Made by a program: the position numbers and the translations under genes
Assembly (NCBI GenBank): GCA_902633595.1
Contig: CACPGV010000003.1
Location: 1 to 52,695 of the forward strand
Reading direction: 5' to 3'
DNA: 52,695 nucleotides
Origin: an uncultured Pelagibacteraceae bacterium
GTDB lineage: Bacteria > Pseudomonadota > Alphaproteobacteria > Pelagibacterales > Pelagibacteraceae
Notes under the pieces: model-generated
Database searches by the model: none
What the model saw: only the letters and a program-made list of their open reading frames with translations
Told to the model about the DNA's origin: nothing
Shown: positions 9,960 through 19,385 of the stretch, in pieces
How positions within the stretch are numbered: the stretch's first letter is position 1
How the letters are laid out: each line of letters begins with the position of its first letter

Positions 9960-10447
9960 TACTTATAAGATTTTACATATTCGTATACTTCTTGGGCGTG
10001 ATCTTTAACTCTAACATTTGACCAAATTTTTTTAATTTTACCTTTATCTATAAATACAGTCGATCTTATTGTCCCGAGAAATTTCTTTCCCATAAAAGAT
10101 TTTGTTCCCCAAATTCCATATTTTTTTTGCATTTTAGTATCAATGTCTGACAGTAGTTCAAAAGGAACTTTATATTTTTTTTTAAATTTTTCATGACTTT
10201 CCAATGAGTCTTTTGAAATTCCAACTAACTCACAATTTGTTTTCTTAAACTTTTTATAAAGTTTTGAAAAATCTTTTGTTTCAATAGTACATCCCGGGGT
10301 ATCATCTTTAGGATAAAAATAAATTAATAATTTTCCTTTAATATTTTTTAAATCAAAATCAATGTTACTTGTACTGGGTAATTTAAAAGATGGAGCTTTT
10401 TTATTTTCTTTAATCTTCACTATTTTCCCATAATTTTTTTGCGTCAA
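9959..10447 (-). CDS. bcp: Thioredoxin-dependent peroxiredoxin (Bcp family)
   Basis: YFYPKDDTPGCTIETKDFSKLYKKF. Confidence 0.92.
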   Translation of the reverse strand: MTQKNYGKIVKIKENKKAPSFKLPSTSNIDFDLKNIKGKLLIYFYPKDDTPGCTIETKDFSKLYKKFKKTNCELVGISKDSLESHEKFKKKYKVPFELLSDIDTKMQKKYGIWGTKSFMGKKFLGTIRSTVFIDKGKIKKIWSNVRVKDHAQEVYEYVKSYK

Positions 10448-11423
10448 TCAAAGGCGAAATCCCAAAAATTGAGTTAATGTTTGCACAATGAATAGCTAAA
10501 GAGGGAATAGGGGACAAGCATGGATTTGAAGCATAAATTTTGTGCAAAGGTTCTTCCCAAGGATCAGTCCACTCAATACCCATTTTTTCTAAACTATCGT
10601 AATATTTTACAATTAATTTTCTGCTTGTCATGAAAGTCACTAAACTTTCAGATACCAGTCGCCAATGATTTTTCTCACCTAAATAAATCTTTGTATTTTC
10701 GTCTTTTGTATAAAGATAGGGATAGTCCGAAGGCAGTAAAACTAAATCTTTGGAGAAAATTGTATTGAACTTTTCATAAGCAAGAATCATCTCAGTAAGC
10801 GCATTAATTGAGTGAATATAGTCATCCTCAACGAAATAAATTATATCTGCCTCCTCGTTTTTGGCAATCATTAGAGAATTATAAAAATTTGCCATATTAG
10901 AAAATTTTGCCTTTGAATAACCTTGCTTAATTTTATTTTCAAATTTTTTAAGATTTATAGAAATAAACTTATTTTGAATGTTAGATTGCTCAAGAATTTT
11001 TTTAATCTGATTAATGTCTCCTTCTGGGGAATTAGTATCAGTAACTATTAATTCAAATTTTATATCATTAAATTTGTTAGAAGCTGCTTTTATAGACTTT
11101 GTCAGTGATCTGAGAGTTCTAAAAGTATATTCATTTTTTTCATTATCAAAAATTCTTTTTTTATTTTGATCCATTATCAGTTCAGAAGTGCAAGATCTAA
11201 GTATAATTTTTATAGAGTTAATCTTATTTTTAATATTAATTTGACCCAGAGGGATAGTTATAGATTTTTCACCTTGTACAGATAAAGTTTCATTTAAATC
11301 TTTCTTAAGAGTTGGAGAGCTAAAACTCGATTGATCGATAATTTCAAAACCTACTAATCTGCAGAATTTGATAAATACCCTTTTTAAAAAATTAGTTTTT
11401 TGAGTATTTTTTATTTTTTTCAT
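10410..11423 (-). CDS. Glycosyltransferase-like protein (GT-A fold suspected)
   Basis: IIYFVEDDYIHSINALTEMI DxD-like motif; pattern match only. Confidence 0.45.
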   Translation of the reverse strand: MKKIKNTQKTNFLKRVFIKFCRLVGFEIIDQSSFSSPTLKKDLNETLSVQGEKSITIPLGQINIKNKINSIKIILRSCTSELIMDQNKKRIFDNEKNEYTFRTLRSLTKSIKAASNKFNDIKFELIVTDTNSPEGDINQIKKILEQSNIQNKFISINLKKFENKIKQGYSKAKFSNMANFYNSLMIAKNEEADIIYFVEDDYIHSINALTEMILAYEKFNTIFSKDLVLLPSDYPYLYTKDENTKIYLGEKNHWRLVSESLVTFMTSRKLIVKYYDSLEKMGIEWTDPWEEPLHKIYASNPCLSPIPSLAIHCANINSIFGISPLIDAKKLWENSED

Positions 11424-11461
11424 TATGACTAATTGTATATATTAGTTTATATTTGAGTTCT

Positions 11462-11860
11462 ATGAACATAAAATCATCTCAACAACTTGTAAAAGAAGCC
11501 CAAAAAAATATAGAGACATTGAACTCTGACGAGATAAAAAAATTATTAGAAAATGATGAGATTACTTTAATCGATGTTAGGGATATTCGCGAGCTTTGGA
11601 AAGAGGGAACAATAGAAAATTCAAAACATATACCAAGAGGTATGCTAGAATTTTGGTTAGATCCAGAAAGTACATATTACCAAAATAACAAAATTCAGAA
11701 TATAAAAAAAATGGTTTTATTTTGTGCACTTGGATGGCGGTCCGCTTTAGCAACAAAATCTCTAGTAGAAATGGGTTTCAAAAATGTTGCACATGTTGAT
11801 GGTGGATTTGATGCTTTAAAGAAAAGTGGATTGAAAGTCGTCATAAAAGAAAAAAAATAA
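11462..11860 (+). CDS. Rhodanese-like domain protein
   Basis: ITLIDVRDIRELWKEGTIENSKHIPRG; VLFCALGWRSALA active-site loop; ATG at 11462 preferred over upstream TTG. Confidence 0.88.
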   Translation: MNIKSSQQLVKEAQKNIETLNSDEIKKLLENDEITLIDVRDIRELWKEGTIENSKHIPRGMLEFWLDPESTYYQNNKIQNIKKMVLFCALGWRSALATKSLVEMGFKNVAHVDGGFDALKKSGLKVVIKEKK

Positions 11861-11861
11861 G

Positions 11862-12470
11862 TTATTTATTTGCTTCTTTTAAAGCAAATTCAATTCTATC
11901 TTGACCCCAGAAAATTTTATTATTAACAACAAATGTGGGTGCGCCAAAAACTCCTTTTTCATACGCATCATTAGTTTTTTTTCTAAGAAGGTCTTTAATT
12001 AATGAAGAAGTTGTTCTTAACGAAAATGTTTTAGGGTTTATATTTAAATTTTGTAAAATTTTTTGTATTACTATCGCATCATTCATATTTAATCCGTCTT
12101 GCCAAATAGTATTAAATATATTGTCTATATAATATTTTTTTACATTATCTTCCTCTGCAACCAAAACACCTCTCATTAAGTTTAAGCTTCTTATTGGAAA
12201 ATATGAATTAAATTTAAATCTAATTTTATTTTTCTCGGCGATTAGTTTGCAGTCTCTAACCATATGCTTTGCTTTAGCTGGAATAAAAGCAGGAGCTTTA
12301 ATACCATGTAAATTATGAAGTCCACCTAAAAGAACAGGTTTATAAATTATTTTTATACCCTCCTTATTTTCTATTTTTCTTATTTGTTTGTGCGCAAGAA
12401 ACGAGTAAGGGCTGATGAAATCAAAATAAAATTCTAATGGCTTAATCATTAAAACTGATTTTTTTCGCAA
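11862..12470 (-). CDS. DsbA-family 2-hydroxychromene-2-carboxylate isomerase-like protein
   Basis: LEFYFDFISPYSFLAHKQI...YKPVLLGGLHNLHG...GVFGAPTFVVNNKIFWGQDRIEF. Confidence 0.87.
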   Translation of the reverse strand: MRKKSVLMIKPLEFYFDFISPYSFLAHKQIRKIENKEGIKIIYKPVLLGGLHNLHGIKAPAFIPAKAKHMVRDCKLIAEKNKIRFKFNSYFPIRSLNLMRGVLVAEEDNVKKYYIDNIFNTIWQDGLNMNDAIVIQKILQNLNINPKTFSLRTTSSLIKDLLRKKTNDAYEKGVFGAPTFVVNNKIFWGQDRIEFALKEANK

Positions 12471-12912
12471 AGAAAATTCTAAAAAACCAATAGATTACTA
12501 ATCCTACTGGCCCGGTAAAGTAAGTTAAAATTAACGAGGGAATAGTAACAATTCTTGGAACTAAATATTTTCTACCGTCTCTCACAATCCATGCACCCAT
12601 AAATAAACTAATGGCAAGAAAGTGAAGCCAAAAAACTAGTAGCAGTATTTCATTAGCAAACATTGAATAAAGACCATCTAAACCGTTGTATAATTCAAAG
12701 CCATCAAAAATATTATTTTCTTGGTAAATTTTATAGGATAAATAAGCATAACCAACACCCAGTAGCAAAAATGGAATTATTGATTGGGTAAAAAAATTTG
12801 TTATTTGATTATTTGGTAAAAAGATTAGTAAAAGCCAAAAAGGAATTACACCCCAATTAGCTATAAGATAAATATTTTCATAAGTTAATAAGGTTAATAA
12901 ATTATTTATCAT
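12442..12912 (-). CDS. ABA4-like/DUF4281 membrane protein
   Basis: Multi-TM; ...RIVTIPSLILTYFTGPVGLVIYWFFR C-terminal pattern. Confidence 0.65.
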   Translation of the reverse strand: MINNLLTLLTYENIYLIANWGVIPFWLLLIFLPNNQITNFFTQSIIPFLLLGVGYAYLSYKIYQENNIFDGFELYNGLDGLYSMFANEILLLVFWLHFLAISLFMGAWIVRDGRKYLVPRIVTIPSLILTYFTGPVGLVIYWFFRIFFAKKISFND

Positions 12913-12938
12913 TAAAAATAATATAGTATATTAACTAA

Positions 12939-13499
12939 ATGAATCCCATAGTTAATAAAAGTGATTTTGAAGACTTAACTACAAATCTTAGAGACTTAGC
13001 TTATTCATATTTAGAAAAATATAGTCCTTCCAAACAACAGTTGAAAGTATATTTACTTAAAAAATATTTAACAAAAATCAAAGGAACGAAATCTAAGAAA
13101 GAAGTAACCTCAATTATAGATGAAATAATTTTAAATCTAGAAAAAAATAAAATTATAAATGATGAAATGTATTCAGACTCAAAAGCAAGAATGTTTTTAA
13201 GAAGAGGGTATTCTCTTAATAAGATTAATCAATCTCTTAGAAACAAGGGTATAGACAATGAATTTATAAAACAAAGCATTGATAAAATTAAAGAGGATAA
13301 TATTGAACCTGATTTTGTTTCTGCTTTAAAACTTTGTAAAAGAAGAAGAATAGGCCCTTTAAGACCAGACGAAAACCGAGAATTATTTTATAAAAAAGAT
13401 ATGGGTATTTTAGCGAGAGGCGGATTTAATTTTGAACTATCAAAAAGAGTATTAGATTTAGAAAAAACAGAATTTAATAAGTTAATCAAGATTATCTGA
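12939..13499 (+). CDS. recX: Regulatory protein RecX
   Basis: AYSYLEKYSPSKQQLKVYLLKKY...RMFLRRGYSLNKINQSLRNKGI...RRRIGP. Confidence 0.8.
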   Translation: MNPIVNKSDFEDLTTNLRDLAYSYLEKYSPSKQQLKVYLLKKYLTKIKGTKSKKEVTSIIDEIILNLEKNKIINDEMYSDSKARMFLRRGYSLNKINQSLRNKGIDNEFIKQSIDKIKEDNIEPDFVSALKLCKRRRIGPLRPDENRELFYKKDMGILARGGFNFELSKRVLDLEKTEFNKLIKII

Positions 13500-13625
13500 T
13501 TTTCTTTTTTTCTCTTCTTCAACTAAAATATCAAGTTTTCTTCTAAGTGCGTTTCTGACTAAGATAAAAAACAACACTCCAAAAAAAGTAACTGATAAAA
13601 TTATGATTGCAATAGTTTTAAACAT
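13482..13625 (-). CDS. Short single-TM protein (47 aa), not in ORF track
   Basis: MFKTIAIIILSVTFFGVLFFILVRNALRRKLDILVEEEKKRKSDNLD; overlaps 3' end of cysQ by 8 nt, consistent with translational coupling. Confidence 0.6.
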   Translation of the reverse strand: MFKTIAIIILSVTFFGVLFFILVRNALRRKLDILVEEEKKRKSDNLD

Positions 13626-14397
13626 CTAAATTTTCTGCACGTTTTATTAATAAACTAGGATTCCTATAATCTTCTTTTCCATATAAAAAAGGTTTTTCAT
13701 CAAGTGTTTTAATAATTGCACCAGCATTTTGAGCTACAGCATGACCAGCTGCATAGTCCCACTCATTAGCTCTTTCTTTTGCCGCGTAAATGTCGAATTC
13801 ACCCGTAGCAATTACGCAGAATTTATAGGAACTAGCCATTTTAACTATTGAGTTAACATTAAATTCTTTTAATTTATTTAAAATAACATCAGATGGTTTT
13901 AGTACACTCGATAGTGCTACGACTTTACCTTTTGGTTGTTGTTTGGCACAATTAATTTTTTTTACTTTTCCACCTTCAATTAAATAACTTTCGCCAGGAG
14001 CATAAGAATAAAAAAGCCTATTTTTTTTTGGCACTCCAACTAAGCCTAAAACCGGAATAGTATCGATTACCAAAGCAGCATTTAAAGTATATTCGTCTTT
14101 ACCAGCAATATATTCTTTGGTGCCATCGATAGGATCTATCAACCAAAATACTTTTGCTGTATTTTTCACATTTAAATCTACTGTTTCTTCAGAAATTATG
14201 GGAATACTTGGAGTAAGTTCTTTTATTTTATTGGTAATTAACTCATTTACTTTTAGGTCTCCATTGCTAACGGGTGAATTATCCTTTTTAATTTCTATTT
14301 TTAAACCTTTAGCGTGAAGATCTATAGACTCTTTCCCCGCAACGTTAAAAGTATCAATTAAATTCTCACTTATAGATTTTAATTCATTAATTTTCAT
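13618..14397 (-). CDS. cysQ: 3'(2'),5'-bisphosphate nucleotidase
   Basis: IISEETVDL...FWLIDPIDGTKEYIAGKDEYTLNAALV inositol-monophosphatase-superfamily motifs. Confidence 0.88.
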   Translation of the reverse strand: MKINELKSISENLIDTFNVAGKESIDLHAKGLKIEIKKDNSPVSNGDLKVNELITNKIKELTPSIPIISEETVDLNVKNTAKVFWLIDPIDGTKEYIAGKDEYTLNAALVIDTIPVLGLVGVPKKNRLFYSYAPGESYLIEGGKVKKINCAKQQPKGKVVALSSVLKPSDVILNKLKEFNVNSIVKMASSYKFCVIATGEFDIYAAKERANEWDYAAGHAVAQNAGAIIKTLDEKPFLYGKEDYRNPSLLIKRAENLDV

Positions 14398-14563
14398 AGT
14401 TAACTTTTTCTAGAGTAACATTTTTGACGTTTATCACTCTTTTACCGTAATTTTCAAAATTTACAGTAACTTTGCTACCAATAATCGACTGAACTTGTCC
14501 TACACCCCAATCTTTGTTTGCAGGATTTGTGACATAATCTCCTGGTTCAAAATCAATAAGCAT
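14387..14563 (-). CDS. DUF3553-like small protein (58 aa), not in ORF track
   Basis: MLIDFEPGDYVTNPANKDWGVGQVQSIIGSKVTVNFENYGKRVINVKNVTLEKVNYEN; overlaps start of cysQ by 11 nt. Confidence 0.75.
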   Translation of the reverse strand: MLIDFEPGDYVTNPANKDWGVGQVQSIIGSKVTVNFENYGKRVINVKNVTLEKVNYEN

Positions 14564-14600
14564 TATGGAAAATCTTTAATATCTATTATACATTTAATTA

Positions 14601-15740
14601 ATGAATTCACTAGGAATTAATAAGTCAAAAAAAGAGACTAAAGTAGTTGTTGCAATGTCCGGAGGGGTAGACTCCTCAGTTGTTGCCGCGCTTATGAAAA
14701 AAGAGGGCTACGATGTGACAGGTATTACATTAAAATTATACGATGATGCAAAACAATCTAAAGAGGGCAGACAATGTTGTGCTGGACAAGATATTTTAGA
14801 TGCTAAAAGAGTATCAGAAAATATTAATATAGATCATAAAATTTTATTTTATCAAAAAAAATTCAAATCCGAAGTAATAGACTCTTTTATAGATAGTTAT
14901 GCTGCAGGGGAAACACCTATACCTTGTGTGCAATGTAATCAAACAGTTAAATTCAGAGATTTATTTAAATATGCTAAAGATTTAAAAGCTGACGCACTTA
15001 TAACTGGCCATTATGTTTCAAGAATTCAAACTAATGGCCATGCAAATATGTATAAAGCAAAAGATCAAAATCGAGATCAAAGTTACTTTTTATTTAGCAC
15101 AACTCAAGAACAATTAGATTTTTTGAGATTTCCCTTAGGAGAAATTGATAAATCAGAAACTAGGGCAATAGCTGAAAAATTGAGATTAAATGTAGCAACA
15201 AAACCAGATAGCCAGGATATTTGTTTTGTTCCTAATGGAGATTATGCATCAGTTATCAAAAAATTTAGACCAGAGTCATTCAAGCCTGGTAAAATACTTG
15301 ATATCAATGGAAATCAAATTGGTGATCATGAAGGTATTATTAATTATACAATTGGGCAAAGAAAAGGAATAAAGATAGCAAGCAACAATCCCCTATATGT
15401 AGTAAACATAGATGCTGACAATAATACAATTGTCGTAGGTAATAAAGATTGTCTTCAAGTAAAACAAATAAAATTAAGAAATCTAAATATATTAGGATCA
15501 AAAAAAGAATTTAATGAGAAAATAAATATAAAAGTTAGATCAACTGGTAGACTTTTAAAAGCTAAAGTAAATTTATTAGAAAATTCTGCAGATGTAGAAA
15601 TTTTAGATCAAGAAACAGGAATTTCTCCAGGTCAAGCTTGTGTATTTTACTATAAAGATGAAATTGGGGATAAAGTGCTAGGTGGAGGTTGGATACATAA
15701 GACATTCAATAAAAATTTATCCACTAAGTTAACAACCTAA
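14601..15740 (+). CDS. mnmA: tRNA 2-thiouridine(34) synthase
   Basis: [34 protein letters not shown]-loop; [18 protein letters not shown]. Confidence 0.96.
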   Translation: MNSLGINKSKKETKVVVAMSGGVDSSVVAALMKKEGYDVTGITLKLYDDAKQSKEGRQCCAGQDILDAKRVSENINIDHKILFYQKKFKSEVIDSFIDSYAAGETPIPCVQCNQTVKFRDLFKYAKDLKADALITGHYVSRIQTNGHANMYKAKDQNRDQSYFLFSTTQEQLDFLRFPLGEIDKSETRAIAEKLRLNVATKPDSQDICFVPNGDYASVIKKFRPESFKPGKILDINGNQIGDHEGIINYTIGQRKGIKIASNNPLYVVNIDADNNTIVVGNKDCLQVKQIKLRNLNILGSKKEFNEKINIKVRSTGRLLKAKVNLLENSADVEILDQETGISPGQACVFYYKDEIGDKVLGGGWIHKTFNKNLSTKLTT

Positions 15741-15797
15741 ATTACTGCACGTTTAAAGTGATAACAAATTTTTTAAAATATGATTTAATAAGCTTAA

Positions 15798-15968
15798 TTA
15801 AGAGGCAACTCTTAACTGGCCATTTGGGGAAAGACCGAGAGGTTCAAGCTCAAAGGGCAGAAAGGTGGACCTAGTAGCGCTAGAATAGTTCATCGGGACG
15901 GCTTGGCGGTAGCGCCTAAAACGACGAGCCAAAACTACTAAATTTCTGGGCGAAAGCCTAGAAATTTA
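15798..15968 (+). ncRNA. Candidate structured non-coding RNA, family unassigned
   Basis: GC-enriched block with hairpins TTAAGAG-GCAA-CTCTTAA (15798-15815), GGCG-GTAG-CGCC (15905-15916) inside GGCT/AGCC, and TAAATTTCTGGGC-GAAA-GCCTAGAAATTTA (15939-15968); no ORF. Strand uncertain. Confidence 0.6.
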
Positions 15969-16667
15969 AGTGGTTCTCTTCCACAGAAATCTCGTAAACA
16001 AATAAAATAAAATTACACCAACAAAATAATTCCATTCTAAAGCATGTTTAAAGTGAGTATTGCCTTTATCTAGTAGTATTGGCAAACTCAGAATTGCAAC
16101 AGTTGCTAGTATTGAAACAAGTATTGCTTTTAAAATTAATACTTTTTTATTTATTAATCTTGAAATTTTGTCTTTAATTTTAAAGAAATGATAAACTAGT
16201 ATTCCTTGAGCTATAATTTCAAATATAATGAAGAGTAATAAAACTACTCTTCTCATTAGTTTATAAATTTGAATATCAAATTTAATACCTAAAAAAATCG
16301 AGTGTATCGCTAAAAAAACTGCAGATAAAATACCAAAAGTTTTAAATTTATAATTAATATTAGTAATTTTATATTTATTTACTAAACGGTTATTATTATT
16401 CCAATAATAATACAAAAATATAGCTGTTATAATCATAGTTGGTTTAAAAATTAAATATTGGGGAAAGGTTCTTGAAGCCCTACTAATTGATAAACTCCCG
16501 TCCAAATAAGGTATAGAAAATGCTGACCTACCGAGTTGATCAACTGTAAATATTGTTCCCTCTAGAAATTCATAATTCTGGGAAATAAATAAGCAAAGAT
16601 TGATTGCTATTAATGGAATAAAAAATATCCATAAACTCAATTTTCTTATTTGAGTTATTTCATTCAT
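15966..16667 (-). CDS. Hypothetical multi-pass membrane protein
   Basis: Several hydrophobic segments; no family recognised. Confidence 0.65.
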   Translation of the reverse strand: MNEITQIRKLSLWIFFIPLIAINLCLFISQNYEFLEGTIFTVDQLGRSAFSIPYLDGSLSISRASRTFPQYLIFKPTMIITAIFLYYYWNNNNRLVNKYKITNINYKFKTFGILSAVFLAIHSIFLGIKFDIQIYKLMRRVVLLLFIIFEIIAQGILVYHFFKIKDKISRLINKKVLILKAILVSILATVAILSLPILLDKGNTHFKHALEWNYFVGVILFYLFTRFLWKRTT

Positions 16668-16680
16668 AAAATTTTAATGA

Positions 16681-16764
16681 TTATTTTTTCTTATTTCTTT
16701 TTCTTGCTCTTCTTTTTTTTGAGCCAATTTTTCTTCTGCCACGGTGCTTTTTCGGGTAACCCAT
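16681..16764 (-). CDS. 27-aa highly basic protein (possible ribosome-associated miniprotein), not in ORF track
   Basis: MGYPKKHRGRRKIGSKKRRARKRNKKK with GGAGG Shine-Dalgarno 6-7 nt upstream of ATG on the minus strand. Confidence 0.65.
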   Translation of the reverse strand: MGYPKKHRGRRKIGSKKRRARKRNKKK

Positions 16765-16830
16765 ATTTTTGCCTCCTTTTTTATATTTTAATTTGATAAT
16801 TATTATATAAAGTTGAATTACACTTATTTT

Positions 16831-18024
16831 ATGAAAAAGTCTATTAACACATTTTTAAAACATCCCACTAAGGATAACACTAATAGATCTGCAAACCCTC
16901 CTGTTGCAAGAGCGTCTACAATTTTATTTGATACAATGCAGGAAATGTACAAGCACGAAGCAAAAATAAAGCAGCATAAAAATGTAACTCATTACACCTA
17001 TGGTCGTTATGGAAGTACTACGACAATTGAGCTTGAAAATATTTTAAAAGAATTGGAAAAAGCTTATCATGTTTTCCTAACTGGAACAGGTTTTGGAGGG
17101 ATCGCTTTAGCACTAATGAGTTTATGTAGACCAGGAGATGAGATTATAGTTTCAGATAATGTTTATGGGCCAACAAAAGAAATATCAGAAAAACTGTTAA
17201 AAGAATTTAATATCAATGCAAAATTTTATGATCCTAATTCCTTTGAGGACTTAAAAAACAAAGTTACAAAAAAAACCAAAATGATTTTAGTTGAAAATCC
17301 TGGAAGCAATACATTTGAATTTCAAGATTTATCTAAAATTGTAAGTTTAGCTAAAAGAAAAAAAATACTAACTTTATTAGATAACACTTGGGGAACACCA
17401 TTATATCTTAAACCCTTAGAGATTGGTTTTGATATGTCTTTTTCTTCAGCAACTAAATATTTTTCAGGCCATTCAGATGCAATGGGTGGATCTTTAGCAG
17501 TAAATAAAAAAGTATTTAAAAAGATAATGTTTTTTTACAAACTTTCTGGTTACCGAATGTCAGCTGATGAAGCTTACTTGATTATAAGAGGTTTACGCAC
17601 ATTGGATACAAGGCTTAAGCAGCATTATCAAAATACAAAAGCGGTTATTAACTATTTAAGAAAACAAAAAAAAATTATTGAAGTACTATATCCTCATAAA
17701 CCAGGTAGTAAGAATTATAAGCTTTGGAAAAAATATTATACTGGCGCAACAGGTTTATTATCAATTGTTATAAAATCTAAAAATAAATCCTCAGTAATAA
17801 AGTTTGTTAACTCTTTAGAACTTTTTGGTATAGGGTATAGTTGGGGAGGATTTGAAAGTCTTGCAATTTTACAGGAATTAAAACCAAGCAAAGATGAATA
17901 TAGTCAAGGGAGAAGATTCTTTAAATACAAAAAGAATGAGCACATTGTTAGATTACATATTGGTCTTGAGGACGCAAAAGATTTAATTACTGACTTAAAA
18001 CAATCTTTAAGATACATTAAGTAA
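16831..18024 (+). CDS. metC: Cystathionine beta-lyase-like PLP enzyme
   Basis: LTGTGFGGIALALMSL, LDNTWGTPLYLKPLEIGFDMSFSSATKYFSGHSD (PLP lysine region). Confidence 0.88.
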   Translation: MKKSINTFLKHPTKDNTNRSANPPVARASTILFDTMQEMYKHEAKIKQHKNVTHYTYGRYGSTTTIELENILKELEKAYHVFLTGTGFGGIALALMSLCRPGDEIIVSDNVYGPTKEISEKLLKEFNINAKFYDPNSFEDLKNKVTKKTKMILVENPGSNTFEFQDLSKIVSLAKRKKILTLLDNTWGTPLYLKPLEIGFDMSFSSATKYFSGHSDAMGGSLAVNKKVFKKIMFFYKLSGYRMSADEAYLIIRGLRTLDTRLKQHYQNTKAVINYLRKQKKIIEVLYPHKPGSKNYKLWKKYYTGATGLLSIVIKSKNKSSVIKFVNSLELFGIGYSWGGFESLAILQELKPSKDEYSQGRRFFKYKKNEHIVRLHIGLEDAKDLITDLKQSLRYIK

Positions 18025-19244
18025 TGTTTAAATTTATTCCCAATAGAGTAGCTCTAATCGTTTTAATATCCGCATGTAGTATTATTTTTATATCAATGGG
18101 TTTAAGGCAAACCTTTGGTCTATTTTTTGAATCTTTTGAAAATGGTTTAGGTGTAACTAGAACAGAGTTTGGTTTAGCAATTGGAATTCAAATGTTATTT
18201 TGGGGTATTTTTGCTCCGATATTTGGTTTTTTAGCGGATAAATTTGGAGGGAGCAAAGCAGTATTAATTGGTTTTATAATTTTTGGTTTAGGTATTTTTA
18301 CTCTCTATGCTGGTCCAAATACTGGAATTTATTTTCAAATAAGTTTAGGGGTTCTAGTAGGTACTGCACTAGGAGCTACAGCTATCGGAGTTCCAGTTTC
18401 GGAAGTAGGAAAGCATTTTCCAAACGAGACTAGAACCTTAGCAACTGGCTACGTTACTGCTGCAGCATCTGTAGGTTATTTTTTATCTCCACTTTTTACA
18501 CAATATAGTCTTGGAGGAGTTGGTTGGGAGCAAACATTGAAATACTTCATGTATTTCATTATTTTTGGTTTGTTAGCATCTTTTTTTTTATTGCCATCGA
18601 AAACTATAATTAATTCATCCCAAGCAGATAGAGATCAAACTTTTATTTCAGCAATTAAGGAGGCGTTTGCGCATAAAGGTTATGTTTTGCTTGTACTAGG
18701 TTTTTTTGTTTGTGGCTTTCAAATTACTTTGGTCGGAACTCATGTTCCAGGATATATGCAAGATAGAGGTATGGCAGGTTGGTCAGCTACAATTATTTTA
18801 GCTTTAATTGGTTTTTTCAATATTTTTGGAACACTGGGAATGGGATTTCTTGGTACAAAGTATAAGAAAAAAAACTTACTTTGCGTTCTTTATGCTCTCA
18901 GAGCAGTGAGTATTTGTGTATTCATTTTTTCTCCTCCATCTCTTCTAAATTCGATCATTTTTGGAATAACTTTTGGACTTTTATGGCTTTCTACGGTCCC
19001 CCCAACCAATGGTATTGTCGCTCAAATTTTTGGTACTAAATATTTGAGTACCTTATTTGGAATAGTTTTTTTATGTCATCAGTTTGGAGCTTTTGCAGGA
19101 GCATTTTTAGGCGGATATTTTTACGATTTATATGGCTCTTATGATTATGCCTGGTATATGGCAATAGCACTTTCAATTTTTGCAACAATCGTTCACTTCC
19201 CTATTAACGAGGATAGATTAGTACGTGTTAATAAGTCTATCTGA
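18024..19244 (+). CDS. MFS transporter
   Basis: 12-TM pattern, GFLADKFGGSKAVLIG MFS loop. Confidence 0.9.
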   Translation: MFKFIPNRVALIVLISACSIIFISMGLRQTFGLFFESFENGLGVTRTEFGLAIGIQMLFWGIFAPIFGFLADKFGGSKAVLIGFIIFGLGIFTLYAGPNTGIYFQISLGVLVGTALGATAIGVPVSEVGKHFPNETRTLATGYVTAAASVGYFLSPLFTQYSLGGVGWEQTLKYFMYFIIFGLLASFFLLPSKTIINSSQADRDQTFISAIKEAFAHKGYVLLVLGFFVCGFQITLVGTHVPGYMQDRGMAGWSATIILALIGFFNIFGTLGMGFLGTKYKKKNLLCVLYALRAVSICVFIFSPPSLLNSIIFGITFGLLWLSTVPPTNGIVAQIFGTKYLSTLFGIVFLCHQFGAFAGAFLGGYFYDLYGSYDYAWYMAIALSIFATIVHFPINEDRLVRVNKSI

Positions 19245-19385
19245 GGTTGTAATTTGAGTCTTAAAGTGAATCAAATATGAATCAAAAGGTGAACATTTAA
19301 ATTAAATCAACCAGCGGGTGTGGATAATTTTTTTGTTTAATCTGACGGTTTTTTTTTATACGTTTGACTCAACCAAGGAGCCAAA

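Noticed and set aside
15798-15968. RNase P RNA, tmRNA or SRP RNA assignment for the structured block
   Set aside because: Only a loose GGGGAAAGACC resemblance to RNase P CR-I, no CR-V partner, no tmRNA tag or T-arm/CCA end, no SRP GGAAGGAAGC motif; left unassigned
16681-16764. Low-complexity AT-rich artefact instead of a gene
   Set aside because: Rejected as the main explanation because the GGAGG SD spacing, ATG start and non-repetitive N-terminus fit a real short gene; not proven
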